DNA of 64,000 nucleotides from Enterococcus dispar ATCC 51266 (GCF_000406945.1 NZ_KE136354.1:2015290-2079289); one strand, 5' to 3'; shown: positions 40,770 to 51,221, numbered from the stretch's first letter. Made by a program: numbers and translations. Notes: generated by a model from the sequence alone, not told the origin.

Positions 40770-43400
40770 ATGAAACTGGCAAAGATAAATACACAAGCTG
40801 CTGCTTGGCAGTTGGAATTACCCACAGAAAATTTAACCTTTACAGGTGCTCCGGCAGAAAAAGCACAACAATTGTTAGACACTTTAGCAAATACTTCGAT
40901 TGCTGGGGGCATTCTGACGGGAGATGAGGTTTTACTGGAACAACCAGAAGGAATTTTTGAATTAAGTCAATGGTTAACCGAAAAACTCAACTTGCCCTTT
41001 GTTTTTGCCAGCGAAGATTTTAATGAAGCAGCAGAAAAATTGAAATGGCAAGTAAGCTATCATGGCTATCGCCCTGGGAAAGACGAATATTCCGTTGAAT
41101 CTCTTTTAACTGTCGGGAATGGCTTTATGGGTTTAAGAGGAACCATGCCAGAAATGGAAATCAGCGATGATCACTATCCAGCTACTTATTTGGCCAGCCT
41201 ATATAACACCGCTGCATCTGTGGTCTCTAATCAAACAATTTACAATGAAGATTTCGTTAATGCGCCTAATTTGCAAAAGATTTATTTAATTGTCGATAAT
41301 GAAAAAATTGCTTTTGAAAAAGAGCAAATAAAAAAATTGACCCGCACCCTTCACTTAAAAACGGGCTTATTTCATGCAAATGCTATCGTTACCACCAAAA
41401 CGGGAAAAGAAATTGCGCTTACTGTCAAAAAAATTGCGAATATGCAACAGACTGAGCAATATAGCCTGCAATATGCTTTTATGCCACTGAACTTTTCGGG
41501 TACTATTACGCTTGTTTCAGAAGCAGATGGGGATGTTTACAACTACAACGTTGCTCGTTATCGCAGCTTAACGAAAAATCATTTGGATATTGTCGCTCTA
41601 AATGTGCAAGCAACAAAAGCGCTCCTAGTAGCGAAAACCAAAGCTTCTCAGATCACGGTCACGCAATACTCCGAACTTTTTAGTCAGGATCTTGATTTGA
41701 CGCAATTAGAAAACACGCTAGAAGGAAAAGTTGCCCGTCAAAAATTAACCATTTCTGCTAAAGAAAATACTTGGTATACCCTAGACAAAACAGTCAGTGT
41801 CGCACAACGACGCAAAGAAGAAACACCTCTTCGCATCGATTTGGATCAGGTGTCTCTACCCACATTTGAAAAAAGTGCGGCAGAATCTGCTGCTGCCTGG
41901 CAAATTTTGTGGGACAAAGCGGCAATTACAGTCACAGGAGATTTAATGAGTCAAAAATTATTAAATCTTCACACCTATCATCTTTTATCTTCTGCTTCAC
42001 CCAATGGCAATAAGGGGTTGGATGCCTCTATTACTGCTCGCGGCTTACATGGTGAAGCTTATCGCGGCCATATTTTTTGGGATGAATTATTTATTTTGCC
42101 TTTTTACATTATTCATTTTCCTAAAACAGCACGGGAGATTTTATTGTATCGCTACCGCCGCTTGCCAGCAGCTAAGATTGATGCCAAAAAAGCCGGCTAT
42201 AAAGGTGCAATGTTCCCTTGGCAATCTGGCTTAGATGGTACTGAACAATCACAAGAACTACATTTAAATCCCATTAGCGGCAAATGGAAAGAAGATCACA
42301 GCCGCTTGCAACGTCATGTTTCTTTAGCAATTGCTTATAATATTTGGCAGTACTTTAATAATGCGCAAGATGAAGATTTTATGAAACAATATGGTTTAGA
42401 ACTGCTGTTAGAAATTGCCCATTTTTGGGAAAGTGCGGCCCAGTGGGATGAAGAATTACAGCGTTACACGATTGATCATGTGATGGGACCAGATGAATTT
42501 CACGAAAGCTACCCCAATGCCAAAAAAGGCGGTTTGAAAAACAATGCCTATACGAATATGATGGTCGTATGGCTGTTTGAAGAAATTGAGCGACTACAAG
42601 AACTTTTACCCCAAGATTTTGCGGCAGCAGCTGAAAAAACCGGCTTAACTGCAGATACGCTACAGCAAATGACTGCAATCAAAAACAAATTAGCTTTGGA
42701 AATAAACGATGAAGGGATTATCGCGCAATTTGCCGGCTATTTTGACTTAAAAGATTTGGATTGGGATTACTACAAAGAAAAATACGGCAATGTTTACCGG
42801 ATGGATCGCATCTTGAATGCAGAGGGGCACTCCGCAGATGAATACAAAGTTGCCAAGCAAGCCGATAGTTTAATGATCTTCTATAATTTTCCGCAAAAAA
42901 AAGTCAGCGAAATATTGCAAGATCTAAACTATGATCTACCTAAAGACTATGTAACAAAAAATCTGGCTTATTATTTAGCCCGCACTTCCCATGGCTCGAC
43001 TTTATCGCGGGTAGTCCATGCCCAACTTGCTGCCATGGTAGACGACCAAGATTTAGCATGGCAACTTTACAAAGAGGCCCTTTATTCGGATTATCGGGAT
43101 ATCCAAGGAGGAACGACTGCAGAAGGCATCCACGCCGGTGTCATGGCAGCCACACTTTACATTCCATTGACTACTTTTGCCGGTTTGGATATTCGGCAAG
43201 AAGTCTTAAATTTAACCCCAAACTTACCAAAAGCTTGGGAATCACTGGCTTATAAACTAAAAATTCGTGGCGTGCACTTTGATATTGCTATATCCCAAAG
43301 TGAAATTACAATCACAGCCGATGAAACGATTACGATTCATGTTTGCGATAAACCTGTTACACTAAAAGCAGGAATCCAAACAAAGATTCCTTATCAGTAA
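40770..43400 (+). CDS. treP: GH65 phosphorylase, probably trehalose-6-phosphate phosphorylase
   Basis: 876 residues. GH65 family: WQVSYHGYRPGKDEYSVESL and TVGNGFMGLRGT after an N-terminal stretch of about 90 residues, the (alpha/alpha)6 barrel with RGLHGEAYRGHIFWDELF, the general acid Glu in VMGPDEFHE near residue 576 and phosphate-binding HGSTLSRVVH near 742. It would split trehalose 6-phosphate with phosphate into glucose 6-phosphate and beta-glucose 1-phosphate, as in Lactococcus. Maltose or kojibiose phosphorylase are alternatives; TreR and the trehalose-type PTS favour trehalose 6-phosphate. The N-terminal extension looks like no domain I know. GAGAGGAG precedes the ATG. Confidence 0.87.
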   Translation: MKLAKINTQAAAWQLELPTENLTFTGAPAEKAQQLLDTLANTSIAGGILTGDEVLLEQPEGIFELSQWLTEKLNLPFVFASEDFNEAAEKLKWQVSYHGYRPGKDEYSVESLLTVGNGFMGLRGTMPEMEISDDHYPATYLASLYNTAASVVSNQTIYNEDFVNAPNLQKIYLIVDNEKIAFEKEQIKKLTRTLHLKTGLFHANAIVTTKTGKEIALTVKKIANMQQTEQYSLQYAFMPLNFSGTITLVSEADGDVYNYNVARYRSLTKNHLDIVALNVQATKALLVAKTKASQITVTQYSELFSQDLDLTQLENTLEGKVARQKLTISAKENTWYTLDKTVSVAQRRKEETPLRIDLDQVSLPTFEKSAAESAAAWQILWDKAAITVTGDLMSQKLLNLHTYHLLSSASPNGNKGLDASITARGLHGEAYRGHIFWDELFILPFYIIHFPKTAREILLYRYRRLPAAKIDAKKAGYKGAMFPWQSGLDGTEQSQELHLNPISGKWKEDHSRLQRHVSLAIAYNIWQYFNNAQDEDFMKQYGLELLLEIAHFWESAAQWDEELQRYTIDHVMGPDEFHESYPNAKKGGLKNNAYTNMMVVWLFEEIERLQELLPQDFAAAAEKTGLTADTLQQMTAIKNKLALEINDEGIIAQFAGYFDLKDLDWDYYKEKYGNVYRMDRILNAEGHSADEYKVAKQADSLMIFYNFPQKKVSEILQDLNYDLPKDYVTKNLAYYLARTSHGSTLSRVVHAQLAAMVDDQDLAWQLYKEALYSDYRDIQGGTTAEGIHAGVMAATLYIPLTTFAGLDIRQEVLNLTPNLPKAWESLAYKLKIRGVHFDIAISQSEITITADETITIHVCDKPVTLKAGIQTKIPYQ

Positions 43401-43480
43401 GGTGTAAAATATAAAAATAAGAAAAAAAGCGAGTATGATGCTCCGCTTTTAGATAAAAAAAGGAAATGAGGAGAAAGTTT

Positions 43481-44131
43481 ATGAAAAAAGGTTTTATCTT
43501 TGATTTGGATGGTGTCATTACAGATACTGCAAAATATCATTTTATTGCATGGCGCGATTTAGGCACAGAAATTGGTGTCGACGTTGATTTAAAATTCAAC
43601 GAACAATTAAAGGGCATCAGCCGCATGGATTCTCTTGATCGGATTTTGGCTCATGGTGGTAAAGAAAATGATTTTACTTTAGATCAAAAAGAAGCGTTGG
43701 CTGCGAAAAAAAATACCCATTATGTTGAGTTATTACAATCATTAACCCCTGCTGATTTATTACCAGGAGTTAAAGAATTTTTGGACCAAGCAAGTACAAA
43801 AGGCGTTCCTTGCGCGATTGCTTCAGCTTCAAAGAATGCACCTTTTATCCTAGAAAAATTGGGCGTTAAAGACCAATTTGCCGGTATCGTCGATCCAGCA
43901 ACCTTACACAAAGGCAAACCAGATCCAGAAATTTTTATTAAAGCTGCTGAACTTTTAAATATCCAACCAGAAGAAGCCGTTGGTTTTGAAGATGCACAAG
44001 CTGGAATTGACGGCATTAAAGCCTGCAACATGTATGCAGTTGGGGTTTTATCTGGTGAACCATTACATGGCGCAGACCTAACTTGTCATGAATTAACCGA
44101 ACTGAACATGGATGAACTATTACAAAAATAA
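43481..44131 (+). CDS. pgmB: Beta-phosphoglucomutase
   Basis: 216 residues, HAD family. Nucleophile Asp8 and acid/base Asp10 in FIFDLDGVITDTAKYHF. GISRMDSLDRIL in the cap, CAIASASKNAPFIL with the core Lys, and VGFEDAQAGIDG with the metal-binding Glu-Asp. It turns beta-glucose 1-phosphate into glucose 6-phosphate, finishing the trehalose route. The ATG at 43481 lies 7 bases after GAGGAG; an in-frame ATG 15 bases upstream lacks a site. A small hairpin (AAAAGCG/CGCTTTT, about 43425-43450) between treP and pgmB may trim or attenuate the message. Confidence 0.95.
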   Translation: MKKGFIFDLDGVITDTAKYHFIAWRDLGTEIGVDVDLKFNEQLKGISRMDSLDRILAHGGKENDFTLDQKEALAAKKNTHYVELLQSLTPADLLPGVKEFLDQASTKGVPCAIASASKNAPFILEKLGVKDQFAGIVDPATLHKGKPDPEIFIKAAELLNIQPEEAVGFEDAQAGIDGIKACNMYAVGVLSGEPLHGADLTCHELTELNMDELLQK

Positions 44132-44255
44132 AAACGGAATAAATTCGTTATCTTTTAGTGCGTCACATTTATATACGCTTAAATCATACGATTTTACTAA
44201 AGAAAGTTGCTTTTTATTAAAATGATTTCTACAATGAGGACTGGGAGGGGACGTA

Positions 44256-44972
44256 ATGAATAAATTTCGCGAGATTTTTTTAGACTTGGAACAAAAGATT
44301 CTAAATGGTGAATATCCCCCACAATCATTGTTACCAAGTGAAAATCAACTGATTAAGGTATACAATGTCTCACGGGAAACCGTCCGTAAAGCACTGAATT
44401 TATTAAAAGATGCCGGTTATATTCAAAAAAAACAAGGCAAAGGTTCTATTGTCCTAGATATTAATCGTTTTGATTTTCCTATTTCTGGCCTAACCAGCTT
44501 TAAAGAACTGCAAGAAGCACAACACATTCCAAACGAAACCAAAGTAGTGGAATTAAAGAAAGTTGCTGTCTCTCCTAGCCTTAGTCAAAAAACAGACTGG
44601 CCCGTAGCAAGTGAAGCTTGGAAGTTGGTGCGTCAGCGTAAAATTGATGGTGAAGTTGCCATTTTAGATCGTGATTACTTAGCTTTGGATATTATTCCAG
44701 CATTACCTATAAAAAAAGCGGAAGACTCTCTTTACGGCTATTTGGAAAATGATCTTGGTTTAGTAATTGCCTATGCCCAAAAAGAAATTACCGTGGAACC
44801 CGTGGACAAAGAAATTCGCGAATTGATGGAATTGTCCTTAGAAGACCAACACGCCGTTTTTGTTCGTAGTTTAGTCTTTCTGGAAGATACCCGCTGTTTT
44901 GAATATACCGAATCCATTCACAAGTTAGACAAATTCCGTTTCTTAGAATTTGCCCGCCGTCGGAAGGCTTAA
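44256..44972 (+). CDS. treR: Trehalose operon repressor, GntR/HutC family
   Basis: 238 residues. N-terminal winged helix (LEQKILNGEYPPQSLLPSENQL, YNVSRETVRKALNLLKDAGYI) and a UTRA effector domain with GLTSFKELQEAQ and RSLVFLEDTRCFEYTESIHKLDKFRF. It is typical TreR, which binds tre operators and is released by trehalose 6-phosphate. It is the last gene of the treP-pgmB-treR set, with 124 bases before it that may hold its own promoter. GGGAGGGG precedes the ATG. Confidence 0.92.
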   Translation: MNKFREIFLDLEQKILNGEYPPQSLLPSENQLIKVYNVSRETVRKALNLLKDAGYIQKKQGKGSIVLDINRFDFPISGLTSFKELQEAQHIPNETKVVELKKVAVSPSLSQKTDWPVASEAWKLVRQRKIDGEVAILDRDYLALDIIPALPIKKAEDSLYGYLENDLGLVIAYAQKEITVEPVDKEIRELMELSLEDQHAVFVRSLVFLEDTRCFEYTESIHKLDKFRFLEFARRRKA

Positions 44973-44977
44973 AAATT

Positions 44978-45068
44978 AAAAAGCGTAACTACTCTTTTGT
45001 ATTGTCCCTTAAAGTTAGAACACAATTCTAACGCTAAGAACTTTACAGCGAGTGGTTACGCTTTTTTT
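44978..45068. terminator. Long bidirectional terminator between treR and mprF
   Basis: AAAAAGCGTAAC (44978-44989) faces GTTACGCTTTTT (about 45055-45066). An inner hairpin GTTAGAA/TTCTAAC lies at 45014-45032. T-runs at both ends suit the convergent genes; the mprF stop lies within the last arm. Confidence 0.75.
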
Positions 45069-47634
45069 ACTCTTCTAAGATTACTTCTTCTACAAGGGTT
45101 GGGCCTTTATTTTTCCCCCGCCCAATCAAGCGTAAAAGTTGTGCCGCTGCCAGATAAAAGTTGCTGCCTTTTAAATACGCAAAATAACAACCTTCCCAGT
45201 GGGTCACATATTTTTGTTTCCCACTGAAATTATCTTGAAAATTATAAATTGCATTCCCATACCGATAAATAATATTCATAATCCGTTCTTCAAAAAAGGC
45301 AAAAGGTCCCGCGCCAACTTGGGCTAATGGCACCATGCCTAAATCAACTTTTTTAAACCCGGCTTGTTCCCAACTTGCCAGCATCCCCAAAACCAAAAAG
45401 TTTGCCAACTCTTTGGGTGCTTCCGGCAGAATGCGCAATAAATCATAGGAAACCCAATTTGGAGAAATCGCCTGTTGCGTAATAAAACCAACAATTTGAT
45501 TTTCATTATTACGCGCCACCGCTACTGGACTTTTTAGAATATAATCTGTTTCAAAACGGCCATTGCCAAAGTATTTTTCTCCTTTACCATTTAACCACGC
45601 ATTTGAAACAGCAGCTAATTGGGGTAAAAGTTCAGCCGGTAGTGTTTCATATTTTTTGAAGGTATATCCTTGCACACTCAATTTGCGATAAACCTCTTGC
45701 TGTAAATAATCAGCAGTCCCTAAATTAGCTGTGCCTGTCTCCCCGATTTTAGCAAATTGAAAGCCTAAGTCATGGAGCTGCACCACAAACTTTTCACTAA
45801 TTTTGTAAAAAGCCAGTTGATAACCCAGGTTATCGGCTGCGACCATGAATGCTTGAGTTGCTTGTTGCCACAGCGTTTTATCTCCAATTGGTTCGCCTAA
45901 AATAAAGCAGCGATTACTTTTTATTTGATAGCCAAACACTACGCGATCTTGGCCGTTCACTTGATAGTAATAGTAATGATAACCTGACAGTTCCAAGCGC
46001 TGACTCGATTTTGTCCCCCCATAGCGCGTTAGTAATTTTTCAAAACGCATTTGGTCAAAAGACTCTCCTAGGGTTTCAGAACTGCGCGTTAAATATTGTT
46101 GTAAAGATAACAATGTCAATGCCCCGACACCTAAACCAATCATCCCCGAAATCCAAACGTCATCAGAAGGAAATAAAACAAATTGACCTCCCATTAAGTT
46201 GGCGTTCCACCACTGTCCACTGTGAAATCCTGCGACAGCATAAGCAACCAATAATGTTCCAAATAAGGCGACATCAAAAATGATTGCCCCCCACGAATAA
46301 ACGAATTTTTCTCGATAAAATTCTTTGCGGGCGAACAAAACAGCGAGTAAGATTAAACAATAAACAACCATTAACCGCAGTGACCGGGTGCGAGAAATCG
46401 TATTAACAATCCCAAATACTAAGACAAATAGAGTCGGTACGTATGCTCTTTTCACCTTGCTATATAACCCACGGGCCAGTCCTAACAAGACAAAGCCAAT
46501 TAACAAATTCAAAGTCTGGTCTAAAAAATTAAAGGAAAAGGGCAGTAAAAATTCAAAAATTTGACTGAGATTAGACAAATTGGTTACTGTTGAAAGTAAA
46601 ACCATCATAATACCAGCAAAATAAACTGCAATCACCACAATTATATGGGCTACCCGCTGTAAGACGAGGCGCGGTAAATTATCAAAAAAGCGATTGAATT
46701 TCACACCGGTTTGAGAAACAAATAAGATTAACCCACTTAAAAAAGGAATCAAATAATAAAAGAGCCGGTAATACAGTAACCAGACAACTGTCTGGTTTTG
46801 GGACAATCCCAACTGTCCTAGCCCCAAAATCATTAAAACATCAAAAGTACCCATACCACCAGGCACCATCGTCAACATTCCAATTAACGTCGCAATCAAA
46901 AACATCGGATACACTTGTGCAAGAGCCACATCCAACTGCATCAAATACCCAATTCCTAAAAAAACCGCTAGAGCGCCGGCCCACTGGCAAAAAGACGTGA
47001 ACGCCAATTGAATCACCCTTTTTGGAAAAAGGTCACGAAACAATTTTTTGCGCCGCAAATACGTCAAAGTAAAGAGTGCCGGTGCATACAAACTCCCCCC
47101 CACAAGCCAAATCCAATAATTACGAAAATGACTGGTATGGTGCAGTAAAAAAATGTCCACCAGTAGCCACAATGCCCAAAGGGATAACCCACTAAACATA
47201 AAAAAAGCAACTTTTGAAACGGTGGCTAAAACTTTTTTACGATCAAAATTCTTGCCATAAAAATTGCTTCGTAGACTGGCGCCGACAATGCCACCAAAGC
47301 CGGCCAGATTATTAATTGTATTTGTCGTCCATGCGGCAATGAACCAACTACCTCGCGGCATTTTTTGTCGTCCGGCCGCTTCTAAAATGGAAATAGTTAC
47401 CCAGTCGTAACCCAGCATCGGCAAAACACCGACAAAGCCTAGTAAAGCCATTAAAATCAAGGTGCTATTTGCCTGTTTACCCATTGTTTGACCAACTTCT
47501 GCCCAACTCATGCCATGAGCAATATTGGCAACTTGATTGGCCACGAAAATTAAAATAGAGCCAAAGAAAATTAACCGTAATAGTAAGCTATGCTTTTTTA
47601 ACCAGCTCATCAGTTCCTTTAATTTTTCTTTCAT
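45067..47634 (-). CDS. mprF: Phosphatidylglycerol lysyltransferase/flippase MprF
   Basis: 855 residues. The first 530 or so residues hold about 14 membrane helices with NTINNLAGFGGIVGASLR and TMVPGGMGTFDVLMILGLGQLG, the flippase domain. The C-terminal cytoplasmic synthase domain (DUF2156) has GYHYYYYQVNGQDRVVFGYQ, ILGEPIGDK, VGFITQQA and DLGMVPLAQVG. It adds lysine from Lys-tRNA to phosphatidylglycerol and flips it, giving resistance to cationic peptides. Normal full length. Monocistronic, divergent from the capA-like gene; the 296-base gap has no gene and I could not fix a promoter in it. Confidence 0.95.
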   Translation of the reverse strand: MKEKLKELMSWLKKHSLLLRLIFFGSILIFVANQVANIAHGMSWAEVGQTMGKQANSTLILMALLGFVGVLPMLGYDWVTISILEAAGRQKMPRGSWFIAAWTTNTINNLAGFGGIVGASLRSNFYGKNFDRKKVLATVSKVAFFMFSGLSLWALWLLVDIFLLHHTSHFRNYWIWLVGGSLYAPALFTLTYLRRKKLFRDLFPKRVIQLAFTSFCQWAGALAVFLGIGYLMQLDVALAQVYPMFLIATLIGMLTMVPGGMGTFDVLMILGLGQLGLSQNQTVVWLLYYRLFYYLIPFLSGLILFVSQTGVKFNRFFDNLPRLVLQRVAHIIVVIAVYFAGIMMVLLSTVTNLSNLSQIFEFLLPFSFNFLDQTLNLLIGFVLLGLARGLYSKVKRAYVPTLFVLVFGIVNTISRTRSLRLMVVYCLILLAVLFARKEFYREKFVYSWGAIIFDVALFGTLLVAYAVAGFHSGQWWNANLMGGQFVLFPSDDVWISGMIGLGVGALTLLSLQQYLTRSSETLGESFDQMRFEKLLTRYGGTKSSQRLELSGYHYYYYQVNGQDRVVFGYQIKSNRCFILGEPIGDKTLWQQATQAFMVAADNLGYQLAFYKISEKFVVQLHDLGFQFAKIGETGTANLGTADYLQQEVYRKLSVQGYTFKKYETLPAELLPQLAAVSNAWLNGKGEKYFGNGRFETDYILKSPVAVARNNENQIVGFITQQAISPNWVSYDLLRILPEAPKELANFLVLGMLASWEQAGFKKVDLGMVPLAQVGAGPFAFFEERIMNIIYRYGNAIYNFQDNFSGKQKYVTHWEGCYFAYLKGSNFYLAAAQLLRLIGRGKNKGPTLVEEVILEE

Positions 47635-47930
47635 GAAATGTTCTCCTTATCTATTACACAAAGACCGCTTCTAACAGTCTATTGGCAGTCACTAAAAATA
47701 GCGGCTAGATTTTTATTAACTTTTTTCAACTGTTGATTTTAACTTATGTAGTTAGTTTTATGGTAGCCTAAATAACGTTTTTTTACCAACTATGTTATAA
47801 GAAGCCAAAAATTGATCTCTGTTGACCGATTTTGCACGTTATTTTCCCGATAATCTTCTATCTTTTCTCCAGTTCTACAAGTAAACTATTAAGTAGCATC
47901 ACTTTTAATTTTATTTACAGGAGGTATATC

Positions 47931-49217
47931 ATGAAAAAATCGCGGTTAGAAAAAATGAAAGCAAAACAAATCGCCCAAAAACGACAGTTGATCATCGTCA
48001 TGACTCTACTTTTGCTTGCGCTTGTTGCCTGCTTTGTTTTAAAAGCGTTTACAGCAAAACCCGATGCGACACAGACAAAACAAGCACAAGGAGAAGAAAC
48101 CATACATACGTCACAAAAAGTCGATAAAACAGCCACCACAAAACAAACGGAGAAAGTAAAACGCGCCACCATCACTGCGAGTGGTGATATGCTCTATCAC
48201 GATATTTTGTATCGCAGTGCCTATGATGGCAAGGGTTACGACTTAAAAAATGATTACGCACAAATTTCACCTTTACTAAAAAAAGCCGATTTATCTTTAG
48301 GTGATTTTGAAGGTACGATTAACCCCCAACGCGAATTAACGGGTTATCCCATTTTCAACGCTCCTCAAGCGGTAGCCGATAGCATTAAAGCAGCTGGCTT
48401 TGACGTCGTCGATTTAGCCCACAATCATATTTTAGATACTGGTTTAGAAGGTCTCCACTCAACCGTCGCCGCTTTTCAAAACATCGGCATGGAAACCATT
48501 GGGGTCAAAACCGATACAACAAAAGATATTTTGGTCAAAGAAGTGAATGGAATAAAAATTGCTTTATTAGCTTATTCCTATGGTTTTAACGGTATTGAAG
48601 CCAGTCTCACCACAGCAGAATATAACAATCATTTGAAAGACTTGAACATGGAAAAAGTTGCCAAAGATTTGAAAAAAGCCGAAAAAATTGCCGATATCAC
48701 AATCGTCATGCCGCAAGATGGTGTGGAATACGCCTTAGAGCCAAATGAAGAACAACAAACCAAATACCGCCAAATGATCGATTTAGGGGCAGATATCATC
48801 TTTGGGGGACATCCCCACGTAGCTGAACCAACCGAAACAATCCAAAAAGATGGCGAGAAGAAATTTATTATTTATTCCATGGGTAATTTAATTTCGGATC
48901 AACGTTATGAATCCTTACAAAATTATTGGACAGAACGCGGCGTAGTCATGGAAGTGGCTATCAAAAAAGAAAAAGCGAAAACAGTAATTGAAAACGTAGT
49001 CGCCCATCCTACCTGGGTAGATAAAGAACCCATTGTCGGTCGCACTTATCAGCATCCAGAATACGGCACTGTCCAATCCCAAGACTATCAAGTATTCTTG
49101 GCCGAAAATTATCTTCCCGGAGGTAAATACGCCAAAACCGTCCCTGAGACAAAACGTCAACGTATTGAAACAGCTTATCATGAGATGAATGAACTGTTGA
49201 AGATTGATTGGGAGTAA
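47931..49217 (+). CDS. CapA-family (metallophosphatase-like) membrane protein
   Basis: 428 residues from the ATG at 47931, which has AGGAGG 6 bases before it. A single N-terminal membrane helix (IIVMTLLLLALVACFVL) and a Thr/Lys-rich linker precede a CapA domain: ITASGDMLYHDILYRSAY, LGDFEGTINPQREL, VDLAHNHILDTGLEGL, DIIFGGHPHVAEP and IIYSMGNLISDQR. The metal-binding Asp, His and Asn pattern is intact. CapA/PgsA proteins work in poly-gamma-glutamate or other surface polymer export; no capB/C genes are near, so the role here is open. Probably extracellular. Confidence 0.88.
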   Translation: MKKSRLEKMKAKQIAQKRQLIIVMTLLLLALVACFVLKAFTAKPDATQTKQAQGEETIHTSQKVDKTATTKQTEKVKRATITASGDMLYHDILYRSAYDGKGYDLKNDYAQISPLLKKADLSLGDFEGTINPQRELTGYPIFNAPQAVADSIKAAGFDVVDLAHNHILDTGLEGLHSTVAAFQNIGMETIGVKTDTTKDILVKEVNGIKIALLAYSYGFNGIEASLTTAEYNNHLKDLNMEKVAKDLKKAEKIADITIVMPQDGVEYALEPNEEQQTKYRQMIDLGADIIFGGHPHVAEPTETIQKDGEKKFIIYSMGNLISDQRYESLQNYWTERGVVMEVAIKKEKAKTVIENVVAHPTWVDKEPIVGRTYQHPEYGTVQSQDYQVFLAENYLPGGKYAKTVPETKRQRIETAYHEMNELLKIDWE

Positions 49218-49258
49218 AAAAATAGTAGTTAGCTTTTAACAGAAAATTTTTTAGTCCT

Positions 49259-49301
49259 AAATAAACGACCCGCTGACTCTTAATCAGCGAGTCGTTTATT
49301 T
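49259..49301. terminator. Bidirectional terminator after the capA-like gene
   Basis: AAATAAACGAC-CGCTGA pairs with TCAGCG-GTCGTTTATTT (about 17 bases, one mismatch), with A/T flanks, about 40 bases after the stop. Confidence 0.85.
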
Positions 49302-49306
49302 GCGCA

Positions 49307-49344
49307 AAAAAACCATTTAAGCAAAGTCGCTTAAATGGTTTTTT
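49307..49344. terminator. Terminator after rny
   Basis: AAAAAACCATTTAAGC (49307-49322) / GCTTAAATGGTTTTTT (49329-49344), perfect 16 bases. It lies 13 bases after the rny stop on the minus strand and directly next to the previous terminator. Confidence 0.9.
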
Positions 49345-49357
49345 AAGGTTGTAATTT

Positions 49358-50917
49358 CTATTTCGCGTAATCTGTCGCTCGTGTTTCACGAATGACAGTT
49401 ACTTTAATGTGGCCCGGATAATCCAATTCATCCTCGATTTTTTTACGGATATCGCGAACTAAACGAACCGAATCCAAATCAGAGATTTCTTCTGGTTTAA
49501 CCATAACCCGAACTTCGCGACCAGCTTGGACAGCGAAGCTTGATTCAACTCCTGGGAAACTATTGGAAATATTTTCCAAGTTTTCCAAGCGTTTAATATA
49601 GTTTTCCAATGATTCACTGCGGGCACCAGGACGGGCAGCCGATAAAGCATCGGCGGCAGCTACTAAGACAGAGATTACGGAAGTTGCTTCGGTATCGCCA
49701 TGGTGTGAAGCAATAGCGTTAATTACAACAGGGTTTTCTTTGTACTTAGCGGCTAATTCCGCACCAATTTCCACGTGAGAGCCTTCAATTTCATGGTCTA
49801 GTGCTTTCCCGATATCGTGAAGCAATCCTGCTCGTTTGGCAAGTTGGACATCTTCACCAAGTTCAGCAGCTAAGATACCTGATAATTTAGCAACTTCAAT
49901 GGAGTGGTTCAAGACATTTTGACCGTAGCTTGTTCTAAAATGCAAGCGTCCTAAAATCTTAATCAGATCTGGATGCAAGGTGTGGGCGCCCACTTCAAAA
50001 GCAGCTTCTTCCCCGTATTCACGGATACGTTCATCCATTTCTTTACGAGATTTTTCCACCATTTCTTCGATCCGAGCTGGATGAATCCGACCATCTTGGA
50101 TTAGTTTTTCCAAAGTCATGCGGGCAATTTCCCGTCTGATTGGATCAAATCCTGATAACACCACTGCTTCTGGCGTATCATCGATAATCAAATCAATCCC
50201 GGTCAAGGTCTCTAAAGTGCGAATATTACGGCCTTCACGACCGATGATTCGTCCTTTCATTTCATCGTTTGGCAATGAAACAACAGAGACTGTCATCTCG
50301 GAAACTTGATCTGCAGCACAACGTTGGATGGCAAGGGACAATAAGTTTTTGGCTTTACGATCCGCTTCTTCCTTCGCTCTTTGCTCAGACTCTTTTACCA
50401 TCAAGGTCAATTCATGGTTCAACTCTTCTTCGGTTGATTTCATGATGATCTCTTTGGCTTCATCACGGGACAAAGCAGCGATTTTTTCAAGTTCTTGCTG
50501 TTGTCCTTCGATTAATTTTTCGACTTCATTTTCTCGCTCGTCAATTAATTGCTGTTTCGCACTAAGTTTTGTTTCTTTTTCTTCCAGTGAGTTTTCGCGT
50601 TTTTCAATTGAGTCGTCTTTGCGATCAAGCAGCTGCTCTCTTTGGAGCAAGCGATTTTCTTGGGTTTTTAATTCAAGTTTGCTTTCCTTCAACTCACTTT
50701 CAATTTCTGCACGATACTTCTGATTTTCTTCCTTAGCTTCTAACAAGGCTTCTTTTTTTAGAGTTTCCGCTTCTTTTTGCGCACTGGTCAAAATCCCTTG
50801 AGCAGAATTTTGTGCCCCTGCGATCTCTTTTTCGTGACGAGATTTAGCAACAGACAGCCCTAATAAAACACCGACAATTAAACCGATGATAGCGAGGAGA
50901 ATATACATTAAAGTCAA
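49358..50917 (-). CDS. rny: Ribonuclease Y
   Basis: 519 residues. An N-terminal membrane helix ([18 protein letters not shown]), a long coiled coil at about 30-180, a KH domain ([21 protein letters not shown]) and an HD domain with [14 protein letters not shown] and ASHHGD, the metal-binding His-Asp pair. RNase Y starts mRNA decay at the membrane. I choose the TTG at 50917 because GGAGGTGG lies 8 bases before it; the next ATG (50908) is further from the site. The frame stays open upstream to 50947 but without a site. A consensus promoter lies 112 bases upstream. Confidence 0.96.
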   Translation of the reverse strand: MTLMYILLAIIGLIVGVLLGLSVAKSRHEKEIAGAQNSAQGILTSAQKEAETLKKEALLEAKEENQKYRAEIESELKESKLELKTQENRLLQREQLLDRKDDSIEKRENSLEEKETKLSAKQQLIDERENEVEKLIEGQQQELEKIAALSRDEAKEIIMKSTEEELNHELTLMVKESEQRAKEEADRKAKNLLSLAIQRCAADQVSEMTVSVVSLPNDEMKGRIIGREGRNIRTLETLTGIDLIIDDTPEAVVLSGFDPIRREIARMTLEKLIQDGRIHPARIEEMVEKSRKEMDERIREYGEEAAFEVGAHTLHPDLIKILGRLHFRTSYGQNVLNHSIEVAKLSGILAAELGEDVQLAKRAGLLHDIGKALDHEIEGSHVEIGAELAAKYKENPVVINAIASHHGDTEATSVISVLVAAADALSAARPGARSESLENYIKRLENLENISNSFPGVESSFAVQAGREVRVMVKPEEISDLDSVRLVRDIRKKIEDELDYPGHIKVTVIRETRATDYAK

Positions 50918-51028
50918 TAGATCCACCTCCGTACTATCCTTATTCAATTATTGTTCGTAGTTTTTTGATAAACTTTAATCTGAAATTATCAATATGCCTA
51001 CATGCATATGTGTTTTAGACACAACTTT

Positions 51029-51057
51029 ATTCTAATGTTTGTCGTAAGGGCTGTCAA
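51029..51057 (-). promoter_or_regulatory. Consensus sigma-70-type promoter of rny
   Basis: Minus strand: TTGACA (complement of 51052-51057), 17-base spacer, TAGAAT (complement of 51029-51034). The rest of 50948-51221 is AT-rich, with a GTGAAAA/TTTTCAC inverted repeat (about 51163-51195) lacking a T-run and no gene. Confidence 0.8.
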
Positions 51058-51221
51058 CTTATAAAAGCGAAAAGCATTTCTCATAAAGGTGCGTTATTTT
51101 TGTCTTAAATTCATTAAAAAATTTACAGGGAAATAAGTAATTTATTTTGTTTTTTTATTTGTGAAAAGGTCACCAAAATAATGAGGGATTTTCACGCTTT
51201 CTTTCCATTAAATGACACGGA

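Noticed and set aside
51163-51195. GTGAAAA/TTTTCAC hairpin after GH20 as terminator
   Set aside because: The minus-strand flank after the hairpin is A-rich, not T-rich, so it lacks the terminator signature.
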